Part shown: positions 43,381-54,506 of the stretch, one piece after another
Position numbering within the stretch: the first letter of the stretch is position 1
Layout of the letters: each line of letters begins with the position of its first letter
Assembly: GCA_030522415.1 (NCBI GenBank)
Contig: CM060104.1
Span: 24,776,825-24,840,824 of the forward strand
DNA from: Channallabes apus
Taxonomy: Eukaryota > Chordata > Actinopteri > Siluriformes > Clariidae
Direction of reading: 5' to 3'
DNA: 64,000 nt
The notes under the pieces: generated by a model
What the model saw: only the letters and a program-made list of their open reading frames with translations
Told to the model about the DNA's origin: nothing
Database searches by the model: none
Translations under genes and position numbers: made by a program

Positions 43381-44778
43381 GTAGGCTGGACTAACTGAGT
43401 GTGTCCAGGACATTAAAGATTGGATGACCAATAGCTTTCTTTTACTAAACTCAGATAAGACAGAGATATTACTGAAGGATGTACTGTTACTACCAGCTCG
43501 ACAGTAAAAGACCTTGGCGTAATATTAGACAGTAACTTGTCCTTTGAAAATCACATTTAAAATATCATAAAAACAGCCTTTTTCCATCTTAGAAATATTG
43601 CCAAACTTATGAGCATCTTATCCGTATCTGATGCATTCATGACCTCCAGACTGGACTATTGTAATGCATTACTAGGTGGTTGTCCTGCATCCTCAATAAA
43701 CAAGCTTCAGTTAGTCCAAAATGCAGCTGCCAGGGTTCTCACTAGATCCAGAAAATATGATCATATAACCTCAATATTATCATCCCTGCACTGGTTACCT
43801 GTTCAGTTTAGAATAAATTACAAAATAGTATTACTTACATACAAGGCCTTAAATGGTTTAGTTCCCACATACCTAACCAGTCTTCTGATACGCTACAATC
43901 CACCACGCACCTTAAGATCACAAAACTCCGGACTTTTGGTAATTACCAGAATTTCTAAATCTACATTTAGGTCATTTTCATATTTAGCTCCAAAGCCTTG
44001 GAATAGCCTTCCAGACAGTGTTCGGGGAGCAGACATGGTTTCCCAGTTCAAAAGTAGACTCAAGACGCATCTTTTTAATCTGGCATACACGTAATTCATC
44101 CCATAACCTGATACTCCATTACATCTATCCTGAATGGCAACTACGCTAATTCTCTCCATCTGTTCTGTATTTTTCTACCCATCCCGAGGCATCGGGAGAT
44201 TGTGCCAGCTTCAGTAGACAAAGGCCAACCCTGAAAGGTTCCTGAGGCATCCAGAGAAGGACCAGCTCCAACTGTATTCAGCTTTATGATGGTTGGAGCT
44301 ACACATGCTGCTCCTGTGCTTCCAGTGATCCAGACCTCATCTGCCCTCTGCACCTACTGACTCGTCCCTATGCTGAACTGGTCTTCATGTCAATTTAAAT
44401 AATTTCTGTCATATTGAACTTTCACCTGCACAACACACAAGATGTTATATCATTTCTATCTGTTATCACCCAAATGAGGATGGGTTCCCTGTTGAGTCTG
44501 GTTCCTCTCAAGGTTTCTTCCCAATGCCATCTCAGGGAGTTTTTCCTTGCCACCGTCGCCATCACCCTTGGCTTGCTCATCAGAGACATTTCATTCATCA
44601 TTCATTCGTCTCATTATTATCTAGACACATTTTTCTCACACATACACACTTCCAATTATTTTCTTTTCTAAAATTTTTTTTCATTTTTTTTTTTTCTTTC
44701 ATTTTTGTGAAACTGCTTTGAGACAATGACCATTGTTAAAAGCGCTATATAAATACAATTGAATTGAATTGAATTGAA
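43381..44778 (+). mobile_element. L2-type LINE copy B, 5'-truncated
   Basis: Starts in the RT thumb region at GGCTGGACTAACTGAGTG, identical in order to 20950 of copy A, and ends in (ATTGAATTG)n at 44760-44778. The frame at 43609-44094 encodes the C-terminal end (ALHWLPVQFRINYKIV-like sequence read from LHWLPVQFRINYKIVLLTYK and WNSLPDSVRGADMVSQFKSR). It serves as the uninterrupted reference for the RTE insertion site in copy A. Confidence 0.9.
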
Positions 44779-45233
44779 TTGGTGCGTTTAGCCGAACGAA
44801 TCATCCGCACCGAGCTCCCTGACCTACACTCAATCTACACCAAGCGGTGCTGGATCAAGAAGGCCAGGAAGGTCGTGAAGGACCTCAGCCATCCCAACAA
44901 TGGACTGTTCACTCTGTTGCGGTCTGGGAAGCGATTCCGCTCCATGAAGGCCAACACAGAGAGACTGAGGAGGAGCTTCTTCCCGCAGGCGATAAGGTCT
45001 CTCAACCATACCACCATACAGAACTAATACAATCTTTTAACATCCATGGACACTATGGACAAATCCACACACATCTACAGTCACATCTACACTTACATGT
45101 TTACGTTTACACTCTGGACCATTGCACAAAGTCACTTTAATAAGGCACCTTAGTAAGACACTTTTTTTTATTCATATTTGCACACCATCTTCTTTCACCA
45201 ATTTCTTTCACAAAATTTCTTCAATGTTCTATT

Positions 45234-45357
45234 CATTCATTCATCTTCTATACCGCTTTATCCTGTATTTAGGGTCGCGGGGACCTGGAGCCTATCCCAG
45301 GAGACTCTGGGCACGAGGCAGGGTACACCCTGGACAGCGTGCCAATCCATCGCAGAG

Positions 45358-45394
<37 letters not shown>

Positions 45395-45599
45395 ATTCAT
45401 TCATTCACACACTATGGTCAATTTGGGAACGCCAATTAGCCTAATCTGCATGTCTTTGGACTGTGGGAGGAAACCGGAGTACCCGGAGGAAACCCACCAA
45501 GCACGGGGAGGACATGCAAACTCCATGCACACAGAGACGGGAATCGAGCCTGGCCAGGAACCGAACCCGGACCCTAGAGGTGCAAGGCGACAGTGCTTA
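45234..45599 (-). mobile_element. tRNA-type SINE with (GAAT)n tail, inserted in LINE copy 4
   Basis: Minus-strand SINE with a head including a B-box-like GGTTCGGTTCC and body TCCTCCCACAGTCCAAAGAC. A CA microsatellite lies in its middle, and the tail GATAAAGCGGTATAGAAGAT is followed by GAATGAATG repeats. It is flanked by the 11-bp duplication AATGTTCTATT (45223-45233 and 45600-45610). Confidence 0.85.
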
Positions 45600-45828
45600 A
45601 ATGTTCTATTGTACAATATATTTCTATTTTTATTCCTATTTTTATGTACAGCATATGTCTATTTTTATTATTTTTATTTCTATTTTTATCCTAGTTAAAT
45701 TTAATTTTTCAATCATATTTCTTTTATTCATATTTATTTCTTATTATAAGCTTTAATTCTCTTTTTCAGGTCACTGGCGGTCGTATAAGCATTTCACTGC
45801 ATATCGTACCGTGTATGACTGTGTATGT

Positions 45829-45900
45829 GCCTTGTGCCCTAAGTTTCCTGGGATAGGCTCCAGGCCCCCGCGACCCTGAATATAAGGATAAAGCGGTACA
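45829..45900 (+). mobile_element. SINE tail fragment
   Basis: Contains CTTGTGCCCTAAGTTTCCTG, GGGATAGGCTCCAGGCCCCC and GATAAAGCGGTACAG, the 3' half of the SINE type above in plus orientation. Confidence 0.75.
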
Positions 45901-45925
45901 GAAATTAATTTGAATTTGAATGTAC

Positions 45926-46785
45926 CACATCCCTAACCAGTCATCTGATACGATACAATCCACCACGTTCCTTAAGATCACAAAACTCTGGACTTCTGGT
46001 AGTTCCCAGAATTTCTAAATCTACAAAAGGGGGTAGGGCATTTTGATATTTAGCTCCAAAGCTTTGGAATAGCCTTCCAGACAGTGTTCGGGGACCAGAC
46101 ACAGTTTCCCAGTTTAAAATTAGACTCAAGACGCTTCTTTTTAATCTGGCATACACGAAACTCATCCCATAACCTGATACTCCATTACATCTATCCTGAA
46201 TGGCAACTACCCTAATTCTCTCCATCTCGCATCGGAAGATTGTGCCAGCTTCAGTAGACAAAGGCCAACCCTGAGAGGTTCCTGGGGCATCCAGAGAAGG
46301 AGCAGCTCCAACTGTATTCAGCTTTATGATGGTTGGAGCTACACATGCTGCTCCTGTGCTTCCAGTGATCCAGACTTCATCTGCCCTCTGCACCTACTGA
46401 CTCGTCCCTGTGCTGAACTGGTCTTGATGTTAATTTAAAGAAATTCTGTCATATTGAACTTTCACCTGCACAACACACATGATGTTATATAATTTCTATC
46501 GGTTAGAACCCAAATGAGGATGGGTTCCCTGTCGAGTCTGGTTTCTCTCAAGGTTTCTTCCTAATACCATTTCAGGGAGTTTTTCCTTGCCACCGTCGCC
46601 GTCACCCTTGGCTTGCTCATCAGAGACATTTCATTCATCATTCATTCATCTCATTATTATCTAGACACATTTTTCTCACACACACAATTTTTTTCATTTT
46701 TTCTTTCATTTTTGTGAAGCTGTTTTGAGACAATGACCATTGTTAAAAGCACTATATAAATAAAATTTAATTGAATTGAATTGTA
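45926..46785 (+). mobile_element. L2-type LINE copy C, 3' end
   Basis: Starts at the ACCACATCCCTAACCAGTCA block of the ORF2 C-terminus and ends in (AATTGAATTG) at 46770-46785. The last coding segment (LKERGG..., read antisense) parallels 43870-44090. A 60-bp region of copy A including RIMOL-like GCCGAGGCATC is shortened. Confidence 0.85.
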
Positions 46786-47535
46786 CTGTATTCACAGTGT
46801 TTACAGTAGTATCGGTGATGTTTTCTGCTCCCAGCGCGGTGGGTGTCTCTGTGGTGGTGGTGGTGTGTTCAGGGCCGACCTGTTCGAGTCGCGGCTGCGG
46901 TGTGTCGCTGCAGCCTGCTGTGGGCTCCACCTACCCGGTGTTCTCCGGCTGGCTGTCCCTGCGCCTCTGTATCCCGGGCGTGACGGCGCGCGAGCCCCCC
47001 GGCTGCACAGCTCCGTGTGGACAGCTCAGTCTCTTGTGTCATATGTCTCAGCACTCGAAGCACCTCAGCGGCTCAGTGGTGGCAAAGACGGTGTAGCCGC
47101 TGTCCCCCTCTTTACATTTAAAGTTCACATCCAGCGTCTGATCTTCGGTGTTTAAGATCATTAACACCTGCCTGCGAAAGGACAGGACGAGGCGCATGTT
47201 GGAGCTCTTACACCCGAGCGGGATGGCTCTCATGGGGCCGACGAACTATTCCCAAAACGGGCCAGCTCCTTCATTATAACCTCGTCCTTTATGAACGGAG
47301 GCACGTTGGATATGACCACCAGCGCCGCGGGGGCAGACAGAGGGGTGACTTTAACAGCGGCTCCTCTCACGCATATTCCACTCCCCGTCAGTGCGCACGC
47401 GAGGTCGACCCTGTTCACAAACACCACTACCGCTTTATTCATCCGGGAGGCAGAGTAGATGTTCTCACACCCGACCTGCTCCCCCACCGCTAACAACACG
47501 TCCTCAATCGGCACGCCGTCCTGCATCTGACACCA
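46786..47535 (-). pseudogene. Tx1/L1-type LINE ORF1 fragment
   Basis: Minus-strand frames at 47526-47230 (MQDGVPIEDVLLAVGEQVGC, SASRMNKAVVVFVNRVDLA, ALVVISNVPPFIKDEVIMKE) and 47233-47048 (LVLSFRRQVLMILNTEDQTL, FATTEPLRCFEC) form the nucleic-acid-binding ORF1 of a Tx1-type L1 element. The zinc knuckle begins CFEC and continues with HKRLSCPH in the next frame, with a stop in between. The C-terminal part reaches 46786. A frameshift and stops make it inactive. Confidence 0.78.
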
Positions 47536-47719
47536 TGCCAGAGGGACAGAGACTCCACACCGGCCTCAGAGGCCATGGTGCCTGCTCTCTCTCTCTCGCT
47601 CACTTTCTCAATCCATTCATTCATTAAAGAAAAATTAATAAATAAATAAACAGTCTTCCGAAAAAACTGGGCAGGACACCAAACAGCCTTCCGCACGCTC
47701 ACTCACACCCAGCGCATGC

Positions 47720-47758
<39 letters not shown>

Positions 47759-48124
47759 CAGAGAGAGAGGGAGAGACAGAGAGAGATATGCTGATGAGCT
47801 TTTAGTTAAAACCCATACAGTATCATCATTATGTGAGGAGACACTGTAGTGTGAGTGTAAGACATGAGCCCCTCTTCTCTGATAAGATCTGGATGTGAAC
47901 ACACACTCACTGTGACCACTCCCTCATTGTCTGTCTGTCTCACTGTCACAATCTCTCTTGTTCACTCTTCTTTCCGTTTCCTCTCGTGTATAAACTTGAC
48001 TTCCCTCTGGCTTCACTCTGACACTGAAGTTTTTAAACTCGATTAACACTGAATTAATGAGTAAGAATTCTACAACACCTGGACAGGTGTTCCTGATCGA
48101 GCCAGAGAGATAAGGCAAGGAAAA

Positions 48125-48167
<43 letters not shown>

Positions 48168-48170
48168 CGT
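47536..48170. other. Low-complexity region
   Basis: (CT)n at 47590-47610, (AATA)n-type at 47635-47650, (GA)n at 47721-47790 and (TG)n at 48126-48171. No gene is seen. Confidence 0.7.
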
Positions 48171-48571
48171 GTGGGGGGCTGTGTGCCCCCAGGACAACAG
48201 CTGGTACAGGCGTCAGTACAGGTTCAGACAATCACGCATACATACACACAAATTAAATGTACATGATGCTTCTTTTAATGTTGACAGATAACCACCTGAT
48301 AACTCATACCGTCAACCCCCGGCTGTTAGTCTTCAGTTATACCACTGTAACACTCAACACTTTGTCCTTCTCATTCATTAATCAATAACATGTACTTTGT
48401 CTCTGGATCACATCTGGATACCAGTGAAATCTGTAAAGACAGAGATCATATCTGTGCAACATACACTCATGTTTAGAAGTTAGTGCCCCCTCATTGAATT
48501 CTGTGTGTTTTTGTGTAAAAACAGAATCAAACTCATAAGATGTAGCGGGTCTCAGTATACAACAACGAACA

Positions 48572-48770
48572 GAGCATCCAGAAAGTATTCACAGCGCATC
48601 ACTTTCTCCACATTCTGCGATGTTACAGCCTCGTTCCAAAAGGAATTACATTCATTATTTTCCTCTAAATTCTACAAGCAACACCCTTAATGATGACGTG
48701 AAGAAGTTGGTTTGAAATATTTGCAAATGTATTTTTTTTAAAAATCACATGCACATAAGTATTCACATCC
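48572..48770. mobile_element. Tc1-like terminal remnant
   Basis: Contains GAGCATCCAGAAAGTATTCA and TGTTACAGCCTCGTTCCAAA, known from Tc1-like terminal repeats of fish, followed by ACATAAGTATTCAC. No transposase remains. Confidence 0.65.
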
Positions 48771-48774
48771 TAAA

Positions 48775-49587
48775 ATACTATTTTTGACATAAAGCATTAA
48801 ATGGTTTTGCGCCGCAGTATCTGAGTGAACTGCTTGTGTCTTACGATCCATCCAATAGATTAGCCCTACTGTAGGTAAAAGAGCAGATCTGGGGGACTCA
48901 TGGACGTAGAGTATTACGGTGAACTGGTATGTTTAGATGCTGTCGTCCCCACTCTCATTGATCACTCAGGTTTGACTGATCAATCAGATCTCCCTCTCTC
49001 GCTGTCGAGCTATACATAGTGCTCCTGATCTGCCAGTGATCCAGACCCCCTCTGCCCTGTGGACTTGTCGGATTCGTCCTGGTGTCCTGCTCCTGGTTGG
49101 AGATCTCGTCACATGGACGCCCTGTGTGGTCTGTCTGGGATGCATGTGGTGACTGTGGACGGTTCCACTTTTCCGTAAAGACAGTCCTGTCCTCAGCTGA
49201 CTGGCGTTTCCTACAGTCTACCTGAGCCTCCAATAACGAACTGAACTCCATATGAACTTAAACACATGTTATACTGAACTTCCAGCCTCCTAACACTCAG
49301 TACGAGTGCAGATCAATCCCTGCTATTCGTTATCACCCAGATGAGGATGGGTTCCTGTTGAGTCTGGTTCCTCTCAAGGTTTCTTCCTATTTCCATCTTA
49401 GGGAATCTTTCCCTCAGCACAGTCGCCCTCGGCTCATTCATCAGGGACGATCTGATCATTCTGATTCATACACATTTTTCACATTCATACACTTTTCCAT
49501 GATTTTCTTTTGATTCTGTAACGCTGCTTTGTGACAATGTCAATTGTTAAAAATCGTTATACAAATAAAACTGAATTGAATTGAACT
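48775..49587 (+). mobile_element. L2-type LINE 3' end, copy D
   Basis: Starts with the ORF2 C-terminal sequence (TTTTGCGCCGCAGTATCTGA) and continues with the 3' UTR blocks through CTATTCGTTATCACCCAGAT to the (AATTGAATTG) terminus at 49575-49587. A GATCAAT... block between the ORF end and the UTR is shared with copy E. Confidence 0.85.
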
Positions 49588-50039
49588 ACCCGAGGATCAC
49601 CAGATCCAGTCAGGGGGTGAGCCAGGTGAGCCAGCTTTTTGTCTTTGTATGTGTTTTTTTTCTCCCTGTCCCTCTTGTTCTGCAGACTGGCACCTTGGAC
49701 AGAGTCCTGGGGGACATTTTGTCCGAGGTGGCGTAGGGTAAGAGCTTAGAATTGAGTGAAAGATGGTTGGAAAGGGTTTGTGTATGAACATGATATTTAG
49801 AAAGCCCTACATATAAGCATTTATTTATTGACTTAGGAACTTATTAGTTTCTACTCCTTTTAGCTTACTCACACACACACACGTGTATGACATGAAGAAG
49901 TTGGTTTGAAAAACTTTTCCTGGAGAAAAGGGAAATCCCTATAGTTACACACACACACATGCACTGGAAAAAAAAAAGTGCAGAGGTAATTTTCTTTCTT
50001 GGTCATTTTCCTCCATCTATTGTGTAGTCTGTCATAAGC

Positions 50040-50040
<1 letters not shown>
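49588..50040. other. Region without recognisable gene
   Basis: No supported feature. A TGACATGAAGAAGTTGGTTTG segment at 49886-49906 recurs near 48698, suggesting decayed repeat DNA. Confidence 0.35.
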
Positions 50041-50043
<3 letters not shown>

Positions 50044-50102
<59 letters not shown>

Positions 50103-50334
50103 TGTGAGGAAGTCAGTATGTAAGGTGTGTCCTGTATGGGGCGACAGCAGGAAAAGGATGGCTTTACACACACACACACACACACACACACTAAAGATCC
50201 ACTCACAGGACATTTCAGTCAGCAGTGTTAACTGTGTACTTTACATCCAGTCCCTCAGATAGTTCCTCATTAAGTCATAAACCCTGACAGTAATAAATGT
50301 GAAGTAGGTTTAATAGTATATCATATAATAACCC

Positions 50335-50365
<31 letters not shown>

Positions 50366-50390
50366 TGTGTTGTAAAGCCCTCACTCAGTT
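50044..50390. repeat. Cluster of CA/TG microsatellites
   Basis: TG tract at 50044-50107, CA at 50166-50192, TG at 50338-50365. Confidence 0.9.
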
Positions 50391-50399
50391 TTTTTAACT

Positions 50400-50640
50400 C
50401 ATACTCTCCCGCGCGCGAGGTTAGCATGTTGCTAACTTCACTGAGTTTGCAGTAACCAAGGCATCGCGCGCTCGGCATTCGATGCGCTGTTTCCGTGGCA
50501 ACGAAGAACGCGCTCGCGCGGAGCCATGCTGAGGGACAACACGGCTGCGTCTCAAATCAACTCCCTCTCCCCTACAGAGGGCCCCTACCTGACACACGAC
50601 ACACCGGCCCGAGCGCACTAAGGAGGGCACACACACGAGT
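50400..50640. promoter_or_regulatory. CpG-rich promoter-like block with X-box
   Basis: CpG-dense sequence between microsatellites (CGCGCGCGAGG, GCATCGCGCGCTCGG, GAACGCGCTCGCGCGGAG). GTTTCCGTGGCAAC at 50489-50502 fits the RFX X-box consensus RYYNYY-N2-RRNRAC on both half sites. A transcription start, a first exon and direction are not visible. Confidence 0.4.
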
Positions 50641-50664
50641 AACAGTGAGTCGTTTGGGACACAA

Positions 50665-50736
50665 ACACACACACACACACACACACACAATCAGATTCTT
50701 TCAGCGATAAAGTATTAAATCATCACTTCAGTCCTG

Positions 50737-50797
<61 letters not shown>

Positions 50798-51085
50798 GGA
50801 TATAAAGTGTTATACAGAGAGTGTTATAAACATAACGAGTTTAAAAGTTTTACTAATTTAATATCACACACACACACACACACACTTGTACATACCTTCA
50901 GCGCGAACGAATTCGGTCTCAGTAGAGTAACAGGCGCAGAGCTCGAGCCCTCACACGGATCGACTTCACCTCTGTCTGTATCACACACACTGTCTCTCTC
51001 TCTCACTCACACACACAGACACACACACTGTCTCGCTCTCTCACTCACACACACAGACACACACACTCTCTCTCTGCTTTTCACT
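50665..51085. repeat. Cluster of CA/TG and CT/CA microsatellites
   Basis: CA at 50665-50690, TG at 50741-50793, CA at 50863-50885 and mixed CA/CT at 50974-51080. Confidence 0.9.
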
Positions 51086-51414
51086 CATTCATTATTCCCG
51101 TGCACGCGCGGATGCTCCTCTTTAGCCCCCCGCCCCCTGATCAACATTTGCATTCTCATATGCATTTCTCTCTGTGATTGGACGCCCCCCCCCCCCACCA
51201 CACACACACACACACTGTTTTACTTTATTATACAATTGCATTTTAATATGTGATTATATTTTAATATACAATCATAACAAAAATATGGTTTATATTTTAT
51301 ATTTAGTAGGTTTTATATTTTAGGTTGACAAAAAAGCCAAAGGGAAAAACATATCATTATAGCGATCTAAAATATTTTATATAAAGATATAAATAGGAAT
51401 TAGTACAACAAGGG

Positions 51415-51775
51415 AGCAGAACGTGTCGACCAGGAACTTTAGTTTCAGAACTTAGGACTAGGAACGAAAAACCAGGAACTTTAGCCTACTACCCTAGGAC
51501 CAGGAACTTTAACACAGGAATTAAAATACAGAAACTTTAACCTAGGAACTTTAGACCAGGAACTTTACCCTAAGACCAGGAATTTTAGCCAAGGAACTTA
51601 GGACCTGGACTAAAGACCTGGAACTAAAGAGCAGGAACATGAGCCCAGGACCTTAGAACCATGAATTAAAGACATGGAACATATCATTTGGAAATTTAGC
51701 CCAGAAACTTTAACTTCACAATTACAGTCCAGGAATTTTACCTGGATTTTTCAGGAGTTAAAGACCATGGTCCTC
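51415..51775. repeat. Degenerate minisatellite of CCAGGAACTTTA units
   Basis: About 15-20 diverged units of the pattern ACCAGGAACTTTAG(N), for example at 51431, 51466, 51489 and 51555. The same unit occurs at 60345-60460. Confidence 0.8.
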
Positions 51776-52042
51776 ATTAGTAAACACTGCATATGCAGAA
51801 TAATAGGTCTGTAATGTGTGCACACAACCTCCATCACAGACGCGAGTTTTAATAGTGAAATACTTGCCTGTAAATTAAGTGTACATACAATAATAATATT
51901 CACAATACAATATAAAAATGCATTAGAATATATAGACAATATTTACAAACATCAATGGTGTGATTACTGAGATTTTTAGACAAAACACAATACTATACAT
52001 TGCTACTAAAATTCAATTTGAGTTGGTTTTTTTTAAGCATAC

Positions 52043-52396
52043 TGTCAGAACTAACCCGATGACGACCAGAAAGACGTAGTTTAGCAGTTAGCCCTGTAGC
52101 GTGAATGGTAAACCCAAACGCGGATGGACACGAGCGGGCAGGATAATCACGCGATTTGCTCTAAGGACTCTCAAAGTGAATGAGTAAAGGAAAGACACAA
52201 TCTAACCCTAGTCCTATAAACGCACACTCAGTCTGAAACCCAAGAAAGTGAGTACTCACGTGAACGATTCCGAAATAGCATGGGCATACTCAATGACAGA
52301 GCGATGTGCGGCGCCATCTTGTATCCTTTAATGCTTTCAGGTTCACGACCGCCTTACTTCCGGGTCCTGGTGCCGGTCGCGGCTGAGTGCGCATGA
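52043..52396 (-). repeat. 3' LTR of the minus-strand gypsy element
   Basis: 354 bp; lacks the first 2 nt of U3 because the internal deletion ends there. Compared with the 5' LTR by eye there are about 5 substitutions and two short indels (5 and 6 nt), i.e. near 98% identity. This points to a fairly recent insertion. Confidence 0.9.
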
Positions 52397-52871
52397 GAAC
52401 AGCCCTGACGTGTTTGGTGTGTTCTTCTGTGGTGTGTGAGTATATTAGAATGTCGTCTAAATAGACGAACACCCATCGGCCTAGCATGTCCCTGAGAACA
52501 TCATTAATGAACTGTTGGAAGGCCGAGGGTGTGTTACAGAGTCCGAACGGAATGACCAGGCTCTCATAATGTCTGGTGGGGGTGATGAAGGCCGTCTTCC
52601 ACTCATCACCCTCTCTGATGCGCACCAAGTTGTAGGCGCTCCGGAGGTCCAAATTAGTGAACACGGTGGCACCAGAGAGGGCATCCAGGGCTGAGTTGGT
52701 AAGAGGCAGTGGGTGACGGTTTCTGATGGTGATTTTGTTTAGCCCCCGATAGTCGACACACGGACGAAGTTCGCCCCCTTTCTTCTTCACGAAGAAGAAC
52801 CACGTGGCTGCCGGCGAGGAGGATGGCCGGATGGTGCCATGTCGTAGGGCACTGGCGACATATTTCTCCAT
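52397..52871 (-). pseudogene. Truncated reverse transcriptase fused to LTR
   Basis: The frame starts [20 protein letters not shown], has [40 protein letters not shown] and [13 protein letters not shown] (YLDD), and then reaches HVRAVL. At this point the sequence switches to the U3 of the 3' LTR, so the remaining codons to 52290 are LTR-derived. No thumb, connection or RNase H remains. Confidence 0.9.
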
Positions 52872-52879
52872 TGGAGTTC

Positions 52880-53490
52880 AATGGCCAGGTAGTACGGGCG
52901 GTGAGGTGGTAGGTGGTTCGCCCGGCGTTTACAAAACACCTCAGCCAGGTCCCGATAAGGTGGAGGAATGGCGTGGATGTCGACGTCGGGGGCCTCGGAC
53001 TCCCTGGAACACGTCCCAGCCTGGGCCCGTAGGCATAATTCGGTGCAGGTGGGCCCCCACTGAAGGATCCGGCTTTGAGACCATGAAATGAGCGGGTCGT
53101 GCTGCAGAAGCCATGGGTAGCCGAGGATGATGGGTGGAGAAGAGAGGGACGTGAGGTGGAACTGAATGGACTCGTGGTGCTGACCGAGGATTAGAATGAT
53201 GGGTTGTGTCTGCTGGGTGATGGGGCTGGCTGAGAGGGGCCGCCCGTCGACAGAGGTGATCTTCATTGGCTGGGATAACGCCTCGATCTTTACCCCCAAC
53301 CCTTTGGCGTATGTGGAGTCAATGAAGTTACCCGCGGCACCGGAATCGATGAACGCGGCACTTCGGACCCGCTTGTGGCCAAGCTGGAGGGTTACCTGGA
53401 CCGTGAGTCGAGAAGTGGTGGTGTTGGTAGTGGCGGAGAGGTGGATGGTGCCCGGTGAGTCTCTCCTGTCATTCTCCGGGGTTGGGCGTT
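52880..53490 (-). pseudogene. Pol protease domain of the minus-strand element
   Basis: The frame continues from the slip with SGKRPTPENDRRDSPGTIHL, then FIDSGAAGNFIDSTYAKGLG (aspartic protease D-S-G motif) and IILGYPWLLQHDPLISWSQS. It ends with a deletion of the sequence between LAIELQ and the RT start near 52880, which also shifts the frame. Confidence 0.87.
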
Positions 53491-54504
53491 TCCCGGACGG
53501 GATGGACAGGTCGCTCGGTGGTGCGCCGCTGATCCACAGTAGGCGCACAAACACTCGCGGTAACACCTCTCACGTTCCGCCACGGTCAGGGAGGCGCGCC
53601 CTAGTTGCATGGGTTCCCCTGCTCCGGTGTCAACCACGGCAGGGGGTGGAGATCCGACACGTCCGGTGAAGGCGGGGGTGACGGTGGGTGATGGTCGTGG
53701 TACAGTGTAGGTGTATGTGGGAGCTGGCGGCAGGGTACGAGGTGCTGGCTTTGGATGGGAAAGGAGGCGCTGGTCGATGCGGAGGGTTAGCTGGATCAGC
53801 CCCTCCAAGGTGGCTGGGAGCTCTCGTCCGGCTAGCTCATCCTTAATACGAGCAGCCAGTCCCTCGAAATAGGATGTCCGGAGGGCTGCGTCTCCCCACG
53901 AGGTCTGGATGGCGAGGGTGCGGAAGTCAGCAGTGTACCGGCTCACGGACAATCCTCCCTGCCGCAGATGGTAGAGTTTCGTGTCGGTCTCCACCTCGCC
54001 CGCAGGATGTTCAAATGTTAGTTTGAGCTGACGGGTAAACTCGTTGTAGGAGTGAGCGGTGTCGGTGTCAGCGCGCAGGACTGCCGTGGCCCACTCTGCT
54101 GCCTGCCCTGATAGCAACGAGACAAGTAGTGCAATGCGCAGCCGGTCGGTGGAGTATTTGGTGGCATTAAACTCAAACACCAGTTCCAGCGATGTTAAAA
54201 ACACACTGCATTTCCCATCCGTGCCATCCCATTTATCCGGGAGTGCTAGAAAAACATCAGAAGGAGGGGGGGGTTGGTGCGGGGCCGCGGCCGCTGCGGC
54301 GGGCGGACCGCTAGCCATGCCATCAACAGCCGCCCGGAGGCTCGCGTTCTCCGCCACCTCGTGGCACAAGGCCGCGACATCTTGGACACTCCGGCGCAGA
54401 GCATCGAGCTCACCGGTTAGCTTATTGATAAGCACGGCATGCTGGTCAACCACATCACATAGGCGCGCGTGATCCGCTGGGTTTACTGCTGTAGGCTCTG
54501 TCAT
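53392..54504 (-). CDS. Gag of the minus-strand sushi-type element
   Basis: A 370-codon frame starting MTEPTAVNPADHARLCDVVD, with the same layout as the plus-strand gag: coiled coil, alanine/proline-rich linker, capsid core (LLSGQAAEWATAVLRADTDT, AARIKDELAGRELPATLEGL) and CCHC knuckle CAYCGSAAHHRATC. It extends about 25 codons past the slippery site because the stop just after the heptamer seen in the plus copy is absent here (it reads ...NAQPRRMTGETHRAP...). The capsid core appears intact. Confidence 0.92.
   Translation of the reverse strand: MTEPTAVNPADHARLCDVVDQHAVLINKLTGELDALRRSVQDVAALCHEVAENASLRAAVDGMASGPPAAAAAAPHQPPPPSDVFLALPDKWDGTDGKCSVFLTSLELVFEFNATKYSTDRLRIALLVSLLSGQAAEWATAVLRADTDTAHSYNEFTRQLKLTFEHPAGEVETDTKLYHLRQGGLSVSRYTADFRTLAIQTSWGDAALRTSYFEGLAARIKDELAGRELPATLEGLIQLTLRIDQRLLSHPKPAPRTLPPAPTYTYTVPRPSPTVTPAFTGRVGSPPPAVVDTGAGEPMQLGRASLTVAERERCYRECLCAYCGSAAHHRATCPSRPGNAQPRRMTGETHRAPSTSPPLPTPPLLDSRSR
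53443..53494 (-). promoter_or_regulatory. -1 frameshift signal (GGGAAAC) of the minus-strand element
   Basis: GGGAAAC as complement of 53488-53494, in the same gag register (PGN) as in the plus copy. The downstream hairpin is weaker here: only a CCCGG/CCGGG stem of 5 bp is evident. Pol follows in the -1 frame. Confidence 0.7.
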
Positions 54505-54505
54505 T
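54495..54505 (-). other. Primer-binding site for self-priming, overlapping gag start codon
   Basis: In transcript direction AATGACAGAGC, one nt after the LTR end, is the exact complement of the 11 nt at 54767-54777. The ATG of gag (54504) lies in it. Confidence 0.65.
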
Positions 54506-54506
54506 C

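Larger units (their letters stand above)
44779..45925 (+). mobile_element. Rex1/CR1-type LINE copy 4, 3' end
   Basis: Plus-strand 3' fragment. It starts in the C-terminal domain (RLAERIIRTELPDLHSIYTK, ...KARKVVKDLSHPNNGLFTLL) with a frameshift, then the 3' UTR ending in TATAAGCATTTCACTGCATA and AATTTGAATTTGAA. A SINE is inserted in the UTR (45234-45599) and a SINE-tail fragment (45829-45900) lies near the end. Confidence 0.85.
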
